NCBI RefSeq assembly: GCF_009806555.1
Contig: NZ_VUOK01000019.1
Location: 1-64,000, forward strand
Source: Methylobacterium sp. 2A
GTDB lineage: Bacteria; Pseudomonadota; Alphaproteobacteria; Rhizobiales; Beijerinckiaceae
Reading direction: 5' to 3'
Length of the DNA stretch: 64,000 nt
Both the position numbers and the translations under genes were made by a program. This document shows, one piece after another, positions 52,672 to 62,497 of this stretch; the first letter of the stretch is position 1, and every line of letters starts with the position of its first letter. The notes beneath the pieces were generated by a model. The model was not told the DNA's origin. It searched no databases and was given only the letters and a program-made list of their open reading frames with translations.

Positions 52672-53750
52672 GGATCGCGCTCCTCGCCCATCTGCGCCAC
52701 CCGATCGCGCCGCCCTTCGCGGGCGGCCTCGAAGCCTATACCTGGACCCTCGCGGACGGCCTCGCCGCCCGGGGGCACGTTGTCACGCTGTTCGCCTCCG
52801 GCGACAGCGATGCGCGCTTCGCCCTGGATCCTGTGATCCCGGTCCATCACGAGCGGAGCCATGCCGGCCTGGAGCACCGGGGCGATGCGGGCCTGAAGGC
52901 TCATTGCGACACCGGCTACGCCGCCGCCTGCGACCGGATTGCCGCCGGCGGTTTCGACGTGCTCCACAACAACAGCCTGAGCCGCCTGCCGCTGGAGAAA
53001 CGGCGCATTGCCGCGACGCCGACCGTCACGTCGCTGCACGTGCCGCCCTACGACGCCCTGCGCTGGTTCGTGCAGGCGAGCGCCGCCCCGGGGCACCGGA
53101 TCACCGCGCCGTCCCGGGCCCATCTCGACGCGTGGTGGCCGGCCGGGGCGCCGCCGGAGGCCTCGGTGCTCCACAACGGCATCGATCCCGCCGCCTGGCC
53201 ATATCGTCCGGACGGCGACGGCAGCGCCGTCTGGTGTGCGCGGATCACGCCCGACAAGGGCGCGCATCACGCGATCGCGGCGGCGCGCCGGGCCGGGCTG
53301 CCGCTGACCCTGTTCGGCCCGATCGAGGAGCCCGATTACTGGGCGGCGCAGGTCGCGCCGCGGCTCGGCGGAGCGATCCGCTACGGCGGTCGGCTCGGCG
53401 GCGCGGCGCTGGCCGCGGAGGTCGGCCGCGCCTCCGTGTTCCTGACCACCCCCTGCTGGGACGAGCCGTTCGGGCTGGCGGCGGTCGAGGCGATGGCCTG
53501 CGGGCTGCCGGTCGCCGGGTTCGCCCGGGGCGCCGTCCCGGAGGTCGTCGGCGAAGCCGGAGCCCTCGCGACACCGGGGGACGCGGCGGAGGATGTGGCG
53601 GAGGACGTGGCGGGTCTTGCCCGCGCCATCGGCGAGGCGCTCGCGATCCCGCGCCGGGTCCCGCACGGGCGCGTCCTGCGCCTGTTCACCCGCGCGCGCT
53701 GGCTCGACCGCTGCGAGGAACTCTACGCGCAGGCCCGCGCCGGGGGGTGA
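52668..53750 (+). CDS. Family 4 glycosyltransferase (GT-B)
   Basis: This 360-aa protein starts with GTG ([19 protein letters not shown]) overlapping the preceding stop. Blocks include [39 protein letters not shown] and the donor site [20 protein letters not shown]. It resembles the family 4 enzyme at 46.5 kb in layout. It is fourth in the run of coupled glycosyltransferase genes after SPS. Confidence 0.9.
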   Translation: MRIALLAHLRHPIAPPFAGGLEAYTWTLADGLAARGHVVTLFASGDSDARFALDPVIPVHHERSHAGLEHRGDAGLKAHCDTGYAAACDRIAAGGFDVLHNNSLSRLPLEKRRIAATPTVTSLHVPPYDALRWFVQASAAPGHRITAPSRAHLDAWWPAGAPPEASVLHNGIDPAAWPYRPDGDGSAVWCARITPDKGAHHAIAAARRAGLPLTLFGPIEEPDYWAAQVAPRLGGAIRYGGRLGGAALAAEVGRASVFLTTPCWDEPFGLAAVEAMACGLPVAGFARGAVPEVVGEAGALATPGDAAEDVAEDVAGLARAIGEALAIPRRVPHGRVLRLFTRARWLDRCEELYAQARAGG

Positions 53751-53817
53751 CCCCACGCTCCCACGACCGTTCGCGCGTCCCGCGCCTCTTCCAGACTCTC
53801 CAAGCCAGAGCCGAGAC

Positions 53818-54486
53818 ATGACCCGACAGGACCTGATCGCCGCCCTGTGGCACGGCCGCGACCCGTTCGCGGATCCCCCGGCGGACCTGCGCGCCGCCGA
53901 CCTTCAGGGCTGGCGCAGCATCCACCCCTACCTCGCGGAGGCGGTGACCGATCTTCGGCCCCGCGTGGTCGTCGAAATCGGCACCTGGAAGGGGGCCAGC
54001 GCCCTGTTTCTCGCGCGAACCATGGCCGAGCACGACGTCGCCGGCAGCGTGATCGCGGTCGATACGTGGCTCGGGGCGGTCGATCATTGGGCGGACGCGG
54101 CGCTCTTCGCGGAACTCGCCACCGAGCATGGCTATCCGAGCCTCTACCGCACCTTCCTGGCCAACGTGGTGCGCGAAGGCATGACGGACCGCATCGTGCC
54201 GCTGCCGCTCGACTCGGTGAACGCCGCGGAACTCCTGCATCTGCGCGGCGTGACCGCCGATGTCATCCACCTCGATGCCGGGCACGAGGAGGCCTCGGTC
54301 GCGGCGGACCTGCGCGCGTGGTGGCCGGTCCTGCGTCCCGGAGGCCTCCTGATCGCCGACGATTACGACCGCCTGGGCGGCCGCTTCCCGGGCGTGACCC
54401 GGGCGGTCGATGCGTTCTGCGCGGAGGCCGGCGTGCAGGGACCGTGGTCGCTGCGGGGCAAGTGCAAGTTCGTCAAGCCGGAATAG
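53818..54486 (+). CDS. Class I SAM-dependent methyltransferase
   Basis: This 222-aa protein has the AdoMet motif VVVEIGTWKGASALFLARTM near residue 45, an acidic strand end SVIAVDTWLG, and a metal/acceptor region TADVIHLDAGHEEASVAADL with LLIADDYD. This matches the cephalosporin-hydroxylase/Mtf24-type group of methyltransferases found in sugar-modification clusters. It lies 67 bp after the last glycosyltransferase gene. It probably methylates the sugar or aglycone assembled by the island. Confidence 0.82.
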   Translation: MTRQDLIAALWHGRDPFADPPADLRAADLQGWRSIHPYLAEAVTDLRPRVVVEIGTWKGASALFLARTMAEHDVAGSVIAVDTWLGAVDHWADAALFAELATEHGYPSLYRTFLANVVREGMTDRIVPLPLDSVNAAELLHLRGVTADVIHLDAGHEEASVAADLRAWWPVLRPGGLLIADDYDRLGGRFPGVTRAVDAFCAEAGVQGPWSLRGKCKFVKPE

Positions 54487-54918
54487 AGCCGGATTGAGAG
54501 GTCCGCCAGCCGGCAGGCCAGCGGGTAGAGGGAGCGGTCCGCGGCAGTTCAGTCTCGATCTGGAACGCGCGATCGAGACCGCCCAGAGGCAAGGGCTGGC
54601 CCTTCGACCTGCTGGGCGCCCTGCCGAAGGCGGAAGTGGCCTCAGGCGCGGCCTCGGCACCGGCCGCGGTCGAGCATGCCGTCCAGATCGGGGCCGGTTG
54701 GGCGGCGGGCGATGCGCGCCTGCGTCAGGCCCTCTTCGCGCTGCCGCGTCGTCGGCCCAGTCCCAGCACCCGACAGCGCGCCTCGGCGCATGAACGAGCC
54801 CCACGCAAACGCCCACCCCGAGCAAGCCAAGCTCGAGCCGCACGATCCAAGCGCCTATGGGGCGTCGCCCTCCAGGCGGCAGGCCCGGAACCCGCCTCCG
54901 CCAAGCCGGGATCCCGCG
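54487..54918. other. Gap with no recognised gene
   Basis: This stretch of about 430 bp separates the methyltransferase and the convergent siderophore operon. The open frames here have repetitive Arg/Ala/Pro composition typical of non-coding high-GC DNA. No terminator hairpin stands out. Confidence 0.4.
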
Positions 54919-56313
54919 TTACCTGGCCCCGGCAGCCGGGCGCGGCGCTCGCACCGTCTCGAACGGGGCGAGCGATCCGATGGCGTCCCTGCGTCCTCGT
55001 CCGTCCTGGCAGGTCGGTCCGCATTCGGCGCTCGACCACGTGATCGGCGATGGCGGCAAGCCGGTCTCGAAGACGGGGCGCCCCGCCACGGCGTTGACGA
55101 TGACGGCGCTGCGCCACGCCATCAGGCTGAGCTGCGGCTCCGCGATACCGTGGCTGATCAGGCCGCCATTGAGCACGAAGATGCGGTTCTGCGCCGGCCC
55201 GTCCCAGGCTGCGGCGAAGTCGGGGCCGATCTGCGGGCGCCCGGTGGAATCGCGGGCGAGCCGGTCGCGCAGCGGGTCCAGGCAGGGCGGCAGCGCGAAG
55301 CGGTAGCCGGTCGCCAGGATGACGAGGTCGGCCTGCGCGACGTCGATGCGCCCGTCGAAGCCGTTGCGCATCAGGAGGCGGTAGGCGCCACCCGCCCGCT
55401 CGACGTCCAGCACCTCGCGATGCGGCATCAGGCGTGCGGCGACCGGCGCGTCGGCCGCGTGCGGCCCGGCGAGATGCCGCAAAGCATAGAGGCGCCGGTA
55501 GATGGCCTGCAGCGTCGAGGGCGAGATGCCGTCGCCCGCGAGCTTCTGGTGCGCCACGGTCGCGCGGCGGCGTGCCTCCGGGAGGGCATGGAAGCGCTCG
55601 ACATAGCCGGGCGTGAACAGCTCGTTGGTGAACGGCGTCGCGTCGATCGGCTGGAAGTTCGGGCGCCGGCTGATCCAGTCCACCGAGGCCGGGGCGTCCG
55701 GGCTCCGGTTCAGCAGGGTCAGAACGATCTCCGCGCCGCTCTGGCCGCCGCCGATCACCGCGACCCGCCGGCCGGCGGTGCGGTCGAGGAACGAGGCGGC
55801 CTGCGCGCTGTGTGCGTGGTCGCGCGGGTCGAGCTTGCCCGCGAAGGCCGGCAGGTTCGGCTGCAGGCCGATGCCGAGGGCGATGCTGCGCGCGTGGGCC
55901 GGACCGCCCTCGCCGCGCAGATGGAACCGGTCCGCCTCGAAGCGGACTTCGTGGATCGCCGTGCCGAAGCGCAGACTCGGGAGCCGGGCCGCCACCCAGG
56001 CGAGGTACTGCGCGAATTCCTGCCGCGGCACCGCCCCGAACTCGGCGTTGAGGAATTCGTAGAAGCGCTTCTGCGCCACGAGATAGGCCAGGAAGCTCCA
56101 GGGGCTCGTCGGATTCACCGCCGTGACGAGGTCCTTGAGGAACGAGGTCTGCAGCGCGACCTCCGGGAGCATCATCCCGGGATGCCAGTCGAAGGCCGGA
56201 GCGCGGTCGAAGAACAGCGCGTCGATGTCCTCGACCGCGTCGAGCTGCGCCGCGAGGCTCAGGTTGAAGGGGCCGATGCCGATGCCGGCCAGATCGAGCG
56301 TACGGTCCGTCAT
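54919..56313 (-). CDS. iucD: L-lysine/L-ornithine N-hydroxylase, IucD type
   Basis: This 464-aa flavin monooxygenase hydroxylates the side-chain amine of lysine or a short diamine before acylation. It shows the FAD motif AGIGIGPFNLSLAAQLDAVE near residue 12, MMLPEVALQTSFLKDLVTAV, the NADPH motif VAVIGGGQSGAEIVLTLL and the conserved VILATGYRFALP. The closing HGIAEPQLSLMAWRSAVIVN also fits the family. It is the last of four overlapping genes; its start overlaps the stop of the iucC-like gene. In rhizobactin loci the equivalent is RhbE and acts on 1,3-diaminopropane. Confidence 0.9.
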   Translation of the reverse strand: MTDRTLDLAGIGIGPFNLSLAAQLDAVEDIDALFFDRAPAFDWHPGMMLPEVALQTSFLKDLVTAVNPTSPWSFLAYLVAQKRFYEFLNAEFGAVPRQEFAQYLAWVAARLPSLRFGTAIHEVRFEADRFHLRGEGGPAHARSIALGIGLQPNLPAFAGKLDPRDHAHSAQAASFLDRTAGRRVAVIGGGQSGAEIVLTLLNRSPDAPASVDWISRRPNFQPIDATPFTNELFTPGYVERFHALPEARRRATVAHQKLAGDGISPSTLQAIYRRLYALRHLAGPHAADAPVAARLMPHREVLDVERAGGAYRLLMRNGFDGRIDVAQADLVILATGYRFALPPCLDPLRDRLARDSTGRPQIGPDFAAAWDGPAQNRIFVLNGGLISHGIAEPQLSLMAWRSAVIVNAVAGRPVFETGLPPSPITWSSAECGPTCQDGRGRRDAIGSLAPFETVRAPRPAAGAR

Positions 56314-58181
56314 GATGCGAGGAACCCTGCCTGGGAGCCTGTCCGGGCGGCGGTCTCAGGCGCTGCCCGGGCCGCCGCGGCGATGTCTGCGCGGTGGAGG
56401 GGGTTGATCAGATCGCTGCCGAGCCGCGGCACCGGCCGCAGGTTCGAATCGCCGTATCCGAGGGCGAGGCGGACGCGGTTGATGCAGACCCGCGGCACGG
56501 TCGGCGCGAACAGCTCGAACAGGCGGAACCGGTCGGCGAGTTCGGGATGCCGGGACTGGTAGCCGCGCAGGACCCGCGCCAGCGCGCCGTAGAAGGCGAT
56601 CTCCGGCACGCCCTGGTCGCGCAAAAGCGCGTCCGAGACGAAGCGCAGCAGGCTCGCGAAATGGCCGGTCTGGAGATGCTGCAGCAGATGGGCGTGCGGG
56701 CGGCGCAGGAGCGTCTCCCGCACGCCCGGCGGCAGATCGTGGCTTTCCGGGAAATCCTGATCGACGAGATCGGCATCGCCCTGGAAGTCCTTGAGCGCCA
56801 CGCCGCAGGGCACGCCGTCCCGCAGGATCACGGTGACGTTCTGGCCGTGGGCGATGAAGCCGACGCCGTAGCGGCAGAGGAAATGGTAGAGCGGCACCGC
56901 CACATGGTCGAAGAGCCGCTCCAGCCACGCCTCCGCGCCGAGGCCCGAGCGCGCGATCAGGGTCCCGACGAGGGGGCGGCCCTGCCCGTCCGCCTTGAGG
57001 AGCGCGCCCATCATCAGGGCGGTGGTGCCGGGTTCGAGCCGGCCCTCGACGCCGTCGCGCCAGATCACCCCCAGCATCTCGCGATACTGGTAGGGCGCGT
57101 CGGCGATCCGCTCGTAGACGGGGTGCGGATAGAAGGCGCCGGCCCGCTCCCGCAGGATCACGGTGCCGGCGAGCGCGGGATCGGATGCGGCCTTGTCGGC
57201 GAGCCAGCCCGAGAAGGCCGGCCCGATCGCCATGTACTTGCCGGGCACGCCCCGCCACGCGGAGGTGTTGAGGATCGTCAGCGCGAGCTTCACGTCGAGG
57301 CGGCCGCCCGATTCCGCGGGGGCCAGGGTGCGCAGGGATTGCAGCGGCCTGTAGGCCCGGCCGAAGATCCCGAGCGGGACGAGGCGCCCGGCCGCGATCT
57401 CCCCCGCGAAATGCAGCGCGATCCGGCTCTGCCACTGCCAGGGATGGACCGGCAGCAGCAGGAACCGCTCCGGGTCGACGCCGCGGGCGGCGCAGGCCGC
57501 CGTCAGACGGGTCCGCTCCGGCCCGTCGAGGGCGTCGGCGAGGAGATCGGCCTCGGCAAGGCCGGGCTCGTGATCGAAGCGGCAGGCGGCCCGGTCGGCC
57601 GCGACCCAGAACAGCCGGATCTCCGGCTGGAATTCCGGCGCGTAGGCCTCGAACTCGGCCAATCCCCAGCCGATCCGCCCCTTGCTCGCCGGCGCCTTGG
57701 GATGCCCGTCGAGATAGGCCTGCAGGATGCGGTCGCTCAGCGCCAGGAGCGCCGGCCCCGTCCTGTCCCGGCCGATCGCTGCGATCCGGGCGTCGGCGGT
57801 CAGGGTGCTCAGCACCTCGGCGATGTAGGTGCAGAGCGTCGCGGGCGCGATCCCCAGCACCCGGCTCGCGTCGACCAGGAAGCCGGCGGCGTCGCCGGCC
57901 GGGCTCGCGCGGTCGCCGACGACGCGAACCAAGCTCGCGGGATCGATCGCGAGGTTGCCCCAGATCCGGCGCTCGGCCCGGAAGCGGTAGGCGATCCCCT
58001 CGTCGAGGCGCAGCAGCCATTCCGTGGCTTCGCGGTTCGTCGGCTCGGGCTCAAGCGCCTCCTCGAAGGCGAGTTCGGCGATGGTCTTGGCGATGAGCGC
58101 GCGGTTCAGGTCGCGCCAGAGCGGCGCCGTCACCGGGCCGCCACCCGGCAGCGGCCCGAGGCTCACGGGGCCGACGCTCAC
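56310..58181 (-). CDS. iucC: NIS siderophore synthetase, IucC type
   Basis: This 623-aa IucA/IucC-family enzyme uses ATP to join a citrate carboxylate to an N-hydroxy, N-acyl amine. It has LLLPVHPWQWQSRIALHFAG, RTLAPAESGGRLDVKLALTI with adjacent ILNTSAWRG, and YGVGFIAHGQNVTVILRDGV followed by DFQGDADLVDQDFPE. The start is GTG at 58181, overlapping the acetyltransferase stop (GTGA). It is expected to catalyse the second condensation. Confidence 0.9.
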   Translation of the reverse strand: MSVGPVSLGPLPGGGPVTAPLWRDLNRALIAKTIAELAFEEALEPEPTNREATEWLLRLDEGIAYRFRAERRIWGNLAIDPASLVRVVGDRASPAGDAAGFLVDASRVLGIAPATLCTYIAEVLSTLTADARIAAIGRDRTGPALLALSDRILQAYLDGHPKAPASKGRIGWGLAEFEAYAPEFQPEIRLFWVAADRAACRFDHEPGLAEADLLADALDGPERTRLTAACAARGVDPERFLLLPVHPWQWQSRIALHFAGEIAAGRLVPLGIFGRAYRPLQSLRTLAPAESGGRLDVKLALTILNTSAWRGVPGKYMAIGPAFSGWLADKAASDPALAGTVILRERAGAFYPHPVYERIADAPYQYREMLGVIWRDGVEGRLEPGTTALMMGALLKADGQGRPLVGTLIARSGLGAEAWLERLFDHVAVPLYHFLCRYGVGFIAHGQNVTVILRDGVPCGVALKDFQGDADLVDQDFPESHDLPPGVRETLLRRPHAHLLQHLQTGHFASLLRFVSDALLRDQGVPEIAFYGALARVLRGYQSRHPELADRFRLFELFAPTVPRVCINRVRLALGYGDSNLRPVPRLGSDLINPLHRADIAAAARAAPETAARTGSQAGFLAS

Positions 58182-59272
58182 AGCGGCACCTCGCGGAAGA
58201 AGCGCGCGCGCTCGCAGCAGACGAGCGCCGCGCGCTTGTGGGGGAAGTCGAATTCCTTGAGCGTCGCGTAGGCCGCGTCCGCGCAGTAGCTCAGCATCTT
58301 GCGGTGCGAGGCCCGCGGCTCGCCCATGATCCGCCGGGTGCGGGGCTCGTCCAGGAACAGGTAGTGGGTCACGGCCTTGAACCACGCCAGGGTCTTCGGC
58401 CGGCCGAGATGGGCGGCGTTGCCGATGAGCCCGTGCCAGCCGCGGTCGAAATCCTCCGCGTCGTAATAGGGGCCGAGCCGGTCCTCCTTGGCCCAGTAGA
58501 ACTCGAAATAGCCGACCGGCACGTCGTCGAAGCTGCCGATCACCCCGAACAGGTGCGGGTCGGCCTCCTGGTCTGCGAGATAGCGGTCGAGTTCCGCCGC
58601 GCCCTGCGCCAACTCCCAGTAATAGGCGACCCGGGGCTGGTTCATCCATTCGTGGAACAGCGCGAGGTCGCGCCGCCGGTCGATGGACCGGAACGACAGG
58701 GTCGTGCCGAGATGGGGCAGCCAGCGCCGGTACAGCGTGCCGTTCGGCTGCGGCGGCCGCAGGGGCGGCAGGCGGTCCTGCGGCCCGACGCGCGATCGGA
58801 TCAGCGGGTAGGCGGCCCGCGTCCCCGGGCTCAGCCAGAGCAGCGGGAGCTGGTGGAACTGCGCCCGCTCGATCAGCGCGTCGGGCGTCGCGCCCGGTTC
58901 GGTGCGGATCTCGCCGGCCAGGGCGAGAAGCGCCGGGGCACCGCCGAGGCCGGCGACGCGCAGGCGTTGCGCGTCCGGGCAGCGCTGGAACGCGGCCTCG
59001 ACCAGGGCGGCCAAGATCGCGGTCTCGCCGGGATGCCTTCCGTCCGGGTGCAGGATGTCCAGGATCGCCGTGTCGGCCCCGGCCGGTCTGCGCAGCTCCG
59101 CCTCGGCGACGGTCGCCCCGTTGCGCGTCGCCTGGAGCCGGGCGCTGTGGGCGTCGCGGGGCAGGCTCTCCACCGTGAGGCCCTCGCCAACGACCGGCCA
59201 ATGCCGGCTCGTTCCCGTCCAGCCGTCGAGGGGGATGCCGACGAAGCTGTCGGTGCGGGCGCGCAGGGTCAT
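58178..59272 (-). CDS. iucB: N-hydroxylysine acetyltransferase, IucB type
   Basis: This protein has about 364 aa. The C-terminal half is a GNAT acetyltransferase of the siderophore type (RhbD/IucB): HEWMNQPRVAYYWELAQGAA, VGYFEFYWAKEDRLGPYYDA, and FLDEPRTRRIMGEPRASHRK. The N-terminal region (1-190) is the variable part seen in IucB. I take the ATG at 59272 (MTLRARTDSFVGIPLDGWTG), which overlaps the stop of the iucA-like gene. Confidence 0.88.
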   Translation of the reverse strand: MTLRARTDSFVGIPLDGWTGTSRHWPVVGEGLTVESLPRDAHSARLQATRNGATVAEAELRRPAGADTAILDILHPDGRHPGETAILAALVEAAFQRCPDAQRLRVAGLGGAPALLALAGEIRTEPGATPDALIERAQFHQLPLLWLSPGTRAAYPLIRSRVGPQDRLPPLRPPQPNGTLYRRWLPHLGTTLSFRSIDRRRDLALFHEWMNQPRVAYYWELAQGAAELDRYLADQEADPHLFGVIGSFDDVPVGYFEFYWAKEDRLGPYYDAEDFDRGWHGLIGNAAHLGRPKTLAWFKAVTHYLFLDEPRTRRIMGEPRASHRKMLSYCADAAYATLKEFDFPHKRAALVCCERARFFREVPL

Positions 59273-61077
59273 GGGCGGACCTCCGCGGAATCGACGGCGA
59301 GCGGGTTGGGCAGGCCGACATGATGCGCCAGGGGATCGGTCACGTCCGTGTTCTCGTTGATGTTGCGGAAGCAGATCATGAAGTTGCCCTTGCTCCCGAG
59401 GGTCGGGGCCTCGAGCAGGAGGCGCAGGCAGGTCTTGTCGGGCAGATCCGTCCCGGCGAGCGCCTCGACGAACCGGCGCAAGTGCCGGATGAGCACGTCC
59501 TCGCGCGCGAGGCCCGCGACGGCGATGGCGCCGATCACCGCGAAGACGCTGTTGACGATCAGGTAATAGGCCACGATCCGCGCGGCCTCGGCGGCGGTGA
59601 AGAGGTGGCCGGATCCGAGGTCGAGCCCCGGCGCGGCCTCGGCGAGCATGGGCAGGAACTCGCGCACGAAGCCCGTGCCCTGGCAGTCGCGGAAGAAGGC
59701 CTCGGCCGGCCACCCGTCCGCGAGGCCGATGACGAGGTTCTGCTGGTGCGCGCCGAACAGCAGGCCATACGCGCATTGCAGTTCGAGGAGCGGCCGGACC
59801 GCGGCGTCGAGGAAGCGGTCGAACCAGTCGATGGCCACGGTCTCGGCCCCGCGCGCGCCGCCCTCCCGCGCGGCGATGCGCAGGATCGTGTCGGCCAGCG
59901 CGCTGCCCCGCCCGTCCGGGTCGATCTCGCACAGGGCCGCCAGGACCGCCGCCGGGCGCTGACCGGATCCGCGGAACGGATTGTCACGCAGCGCGACGAT
60001 GGTCTGCGGCAGCAGCGCGCCGTCGGCGCCGCGCAGGGCGAGGTAGCCCGGCTCGCCGAGGATGTGGAAGCGCGGCCAGCGCGCCGCGATCGCCGCCCCG
60101 ATCGGCCCCTGCAGCAGCGCGTCGACCGCGAGGCCGCGGGCGCACTCGACCGGCTTGATCAGGCGCAGCGAGTTGGTGAGCCGGAGGCTCAGCGAATGCT
60201 TCAGCATGAGGCGCGCATGCGGCGCGTAGAGGCTGCGCAGGGAGGTCGTGGCGAACCACGGGCTGCCCCCGGGGCCGTGATCGATCAGCTGCCCTGAGCG
60301 GAACAGGGCGTCGACCGCGGGATCGAGGGTGAGCCGGGCGGCCTGCCAGGGATGCATCGGCAGGAGGACGCGGCCCTCGGACGCCGCCAGGATCCGCCGG
60401 TCGAGGGCGGAATCCTCCGCGGCGAGGCCGGCGCTGAAATCCGCCGCACTCTCGGCCCGCGCGCTGCCCTGCACCACCGCCTCGGGCGCGGCCGACCACC
60501 AGCGCAGGGGGAAGCCCCGGCCGTATTCGGGCGCGAAGCTGCGCGCCTCCTCAAGCGTGAACGCATCCCGGCTGCGCGGGGTCGGATGCACCGCGTGGCC
60601 GAAGCGCAGGGCCCGCTCGGCGTCCCGGAAGCTCGGATCGCCGTGCCGGCCAAGGCCGGACGAAGGCGCGCGGGCGAGCAAATCCTCGATCGCAGCGAGG
60701 CTCTGGAAGACCCGGCCCAGGAAGGCCGGCGCGGCCCGGGCCGCCTCCGGACCGACGATCTCCGGCTCGTACGCGATGGCCGCGGCGAAATCCGGGAAGG
60801 CCATGATCCGGGCGGGCGCGCCGGCGCGGTACTCGCGGAACGGGAGGCGGAACACGTGCAGGCCGACCGCGGAGACGTGGACGAGCGCGATCTCCACCAC
60901 GGAGCCGCGGCTCGGCAGCGGGATGCGCAGCCGCCGCGCGCCGGGGCCGGCATCCGGGTCGACCTCGGTGGCCGGGACGAGCGACCAGCCCCGCCATTCG
61001 CGCAGGAGTGCGTTCAGGAAGCCGCGCGCCGAGATCTCGCAAGCAACGTCGGCCAAGAAGATGCCCGCTTCGACCAT
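59269..61077 (-). CDS. iucA: NIS siderophore synthetase, IucA type
   Basis: This 602-aa member of the IucA/IucC family has LLPMHPWQAARLTLDPAVDA, the KHSLSLRLTNSLRLIKPVEC block and YGLLFGAHQQNLVIGLADGW with FRDCQGTGFVREF. The start is supported by a strong ribosome-binding site (aaggagg) just upstream. First in the operon, it would catalyse the first citrate condensation. The gene order A-B-C-D equals the aerobactin operon; rhbA/rhbB-like diaminopropane genes are not in the window. Confidence 0.9.
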   Translation of the reverse strand: MVEAGIFLADVACEISARGFLNALLREWRGWSLVPATEVDPDAGPGARRLRIPLPSRGSVVEIALVHVSAVGLHVFRLPFREYRAGAPARIMAFPDFAAAIAYEPEIVGPEAARAAPAFLGRVFQSLAAIEDLLARAPSSGLGRHGDPSFRDAERALRFGHAVHPTPRSRDAFTLEEARSFAPEYGRGFPLRWWSAAPEAVVQGSARAESAADFSAGLAAEDSALDRRILAASEGRVLLPMHPWQAARLTLDPAVDALFRSGQLIDHGPGGSPWFATTSLRSLYAPHARLMLKHSLSLRLTNSLRLIKPVECARGLAVDALLQGPIGAAIAARWPRFHILGEPGYLALRGADGALLPQTIVALRDNPFRGSGQRPAAVLAALCEIDPDGRGSALADTILRIAAREGGARGAETVAIDWFDRFLDAAVRPLLELQCAYGLLFGAHQQNLVIGLADGWPAEAFFRDCQGTGFVREFLPMLAEAAPGLDLGSGHLFTAAEAARIVAYYLIVNSVFAVIGAIAVAGLAREDVLIRHLRRFVEALAGTDLPDKTCLRLLLEAPTLGSKGNFMICFRNINENTDVTDPLAHHVGLPNPLAVDSAEVRP

Positions 61078-61231
61078 TCATCCTCCTTCTATCGGCAATT
61101 TTTGGCAGTAGACGAAGATAAAGCGCGGCGCAAGCCCGTTTCTATACTATGGAATTATTTCAAAACAACAAAACAGATTTTGCAGGCCGGGCGAACGATG
61201 CGCTAAGAGGGCGCCCATCGACGAGGCGCCC
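61078..61231. promoter_or_regulatory. Divergent control region of the siderophore operon
   Basis: This AT-rich spacer separates the iucA-like gene and the MFS gene. It should carry promoters for both directions. I saw no good Fur box, RirA motif or Irr ICE palindrome. The segment ggcgccc occurs twice close together (about 61211 and 61225), just before the MFS start. Confidence 0.4.
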
Positions 61232-62497
61232 ATGGTTGCACATCCGATCGGCCCATCCGGACGCGCGGCGGCGCGGCTCTCCCTCGCGGCGGCTTCCGTG
61301 GGCTTCGGTCAGTCGGCCGTCCTCGCCCTGGTGCCGGTGACCGCGGCGCGCACCGGGCTCGATCCGGCGGCGATCGGGGGCGTCGCCCTGCTCGGATCGG
61401 TGGTGTTCCTGCTCTGCGCGCCGGCCTGGGGGCATCGCGGCGGCGCGTGGCGCCTGCGCGGCCTGTTCGGGCGGCTCGCCGCCCTGATGGGGCTGGGTCA
61501 CGCCCTGTTCGGCCTCGCGCTCGTCCTGCCGGGTCTCCCGGCGGCCGGCGCGCTGGGCCTGCTGGCGGCGTCGCGGATCGCCTACGGGGCGGGCGCGGCC
61601 GGGGTGATGCCCCATGCCCAGGCCGCCCTGGTGCGCGGCCTGCCGCAGGCCCTGCGCCCGGCAGCGCTCGGGCGGCTTTCTGCCGGCCTCGCGGTCGGCC
61701 GTATCCTGGGCTCGCTGGTGATGGCGGGCGGCCTGTTCGGGGCGGTCGCGCCGCTCCTCGCGCTGGCGGCGAGCCCGCTCCTGCTGCTCGCCGCGCCGGA
61801 CCTCGCGGGCGGGGCCCGGCCGGCGCGGGGTAGCGCGGGGCGGGACTTCCTGCGCGCCGCGGCGCCGCTCCTGGCGATCGGCTTCGCGCTGACCGTCGGC
61901 CTCGGGCAGATCCAGCTCGTGCTCGGCCTGTTCCTGCAGCAGCGCTTCGGCCTCGTCGCCGAGGCGGCCGCCGGGTTCGCCGGGGCGACCTTCGCGCTGG
62001 TCGCGGTCGCGACGATCCTGACGCAACTCCTCGTGGTGCCCCGCCTCGGCCAGGACCTCGGGCGCAACCTGGGCCTGGGGCTCGCTGGGTTCGCGGCCGG
62101 CTCCGGCCTGATCGCCCTGGCGCCGACCCCATGGCTCGCCGGGCTCGGCGCGGTCCTGGCCGGCGCCTGCCTCGCCCTCGCGACGCCGACCTATACCGCG
62201 GCCCTGGTGGCCCGGGTGCCGGAGGAGGCGCAGGCCGCCGCGGCGGGCTGGCTCGCGAGCGTCCACGTGCTGGGCCAGGGGATCGGCGCCCTGAGCGGCG
62301 GCGCGGCCTTCCGGATCGCCCCGACCCTGCCGCCCTGGTTCTGCGCGGCGCTCGGCCTCGCGCTGATCCCCGTGGCCCTTCGGCTCGGGCGCGGCGCGGA
62401 CCATCAGGACGGGCCGCGGCCGGTGCCGAGCAGCCGCACGGTCGCCACCGTGGCGATCCCTGAGAGCAGCGTGGCGAGCCCGAACAGGGCGCCGTAG
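61232..62497 (+). CDS. MFS transporter, probable siderophore exporter
   Basis: This 421-aa membrane protein has 12 predicted hydrophobic segments, e.g. AAIGGVALLGSVVFLLCAPA and GLLAASRIAYGAGAAGVMPH, typical of the MFS_1 superfamily. The short divergent distance to a siderophore biosynthesis operon suggests export of the product; sequence alone does not fix the direction. Its 3' end overlaps the end of the convergent MFS gene by 94 bp. The last 30 residues are therefore encoded over that overlap and look non-conserved. Confidence 0.75.
   Translation: MVAHPIGPSGRAAARLSLAAASVGFGQSAVLALVPVTAARTGLDPAAIGGVALLGSVVFLLCAPAWGHRGGAWRLRGLFGRLAALMGLGHALFGLALVLPGLPAAGALGLLAASRIAYGAGAAGVMPHAQAALVRGLPQALRPAALGRLSAGLAVGRILGSLVMAGGLFGAVAPLLALAASPLLLLAAPDLAGGARPARGSAGRDFLRAAAPLLAIGFALTVGLGQIQLVLGLFLQQRFGLVAEAAAGFAGATFALVAVATILTQLLVVPRLGQDLGRNLGLGLAGFAAGSGLIALAPTPWLAGLGAVLAGACLALATPTYTAALVARVPEEAQAAAAGWLASVHVLGQGIGALSGGAAFRIAPTLPPWFCAALGLALIPVALRLGRGADHQDGPRPVPSSRTVATVAIPESSVASPNRAP

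Noticed and set aside
61078..61231. Fur, RirA or Irr box before the siderophore genes
   Set aside because: Searched by eye for the usual inverted motifs; nothing matched well enough.
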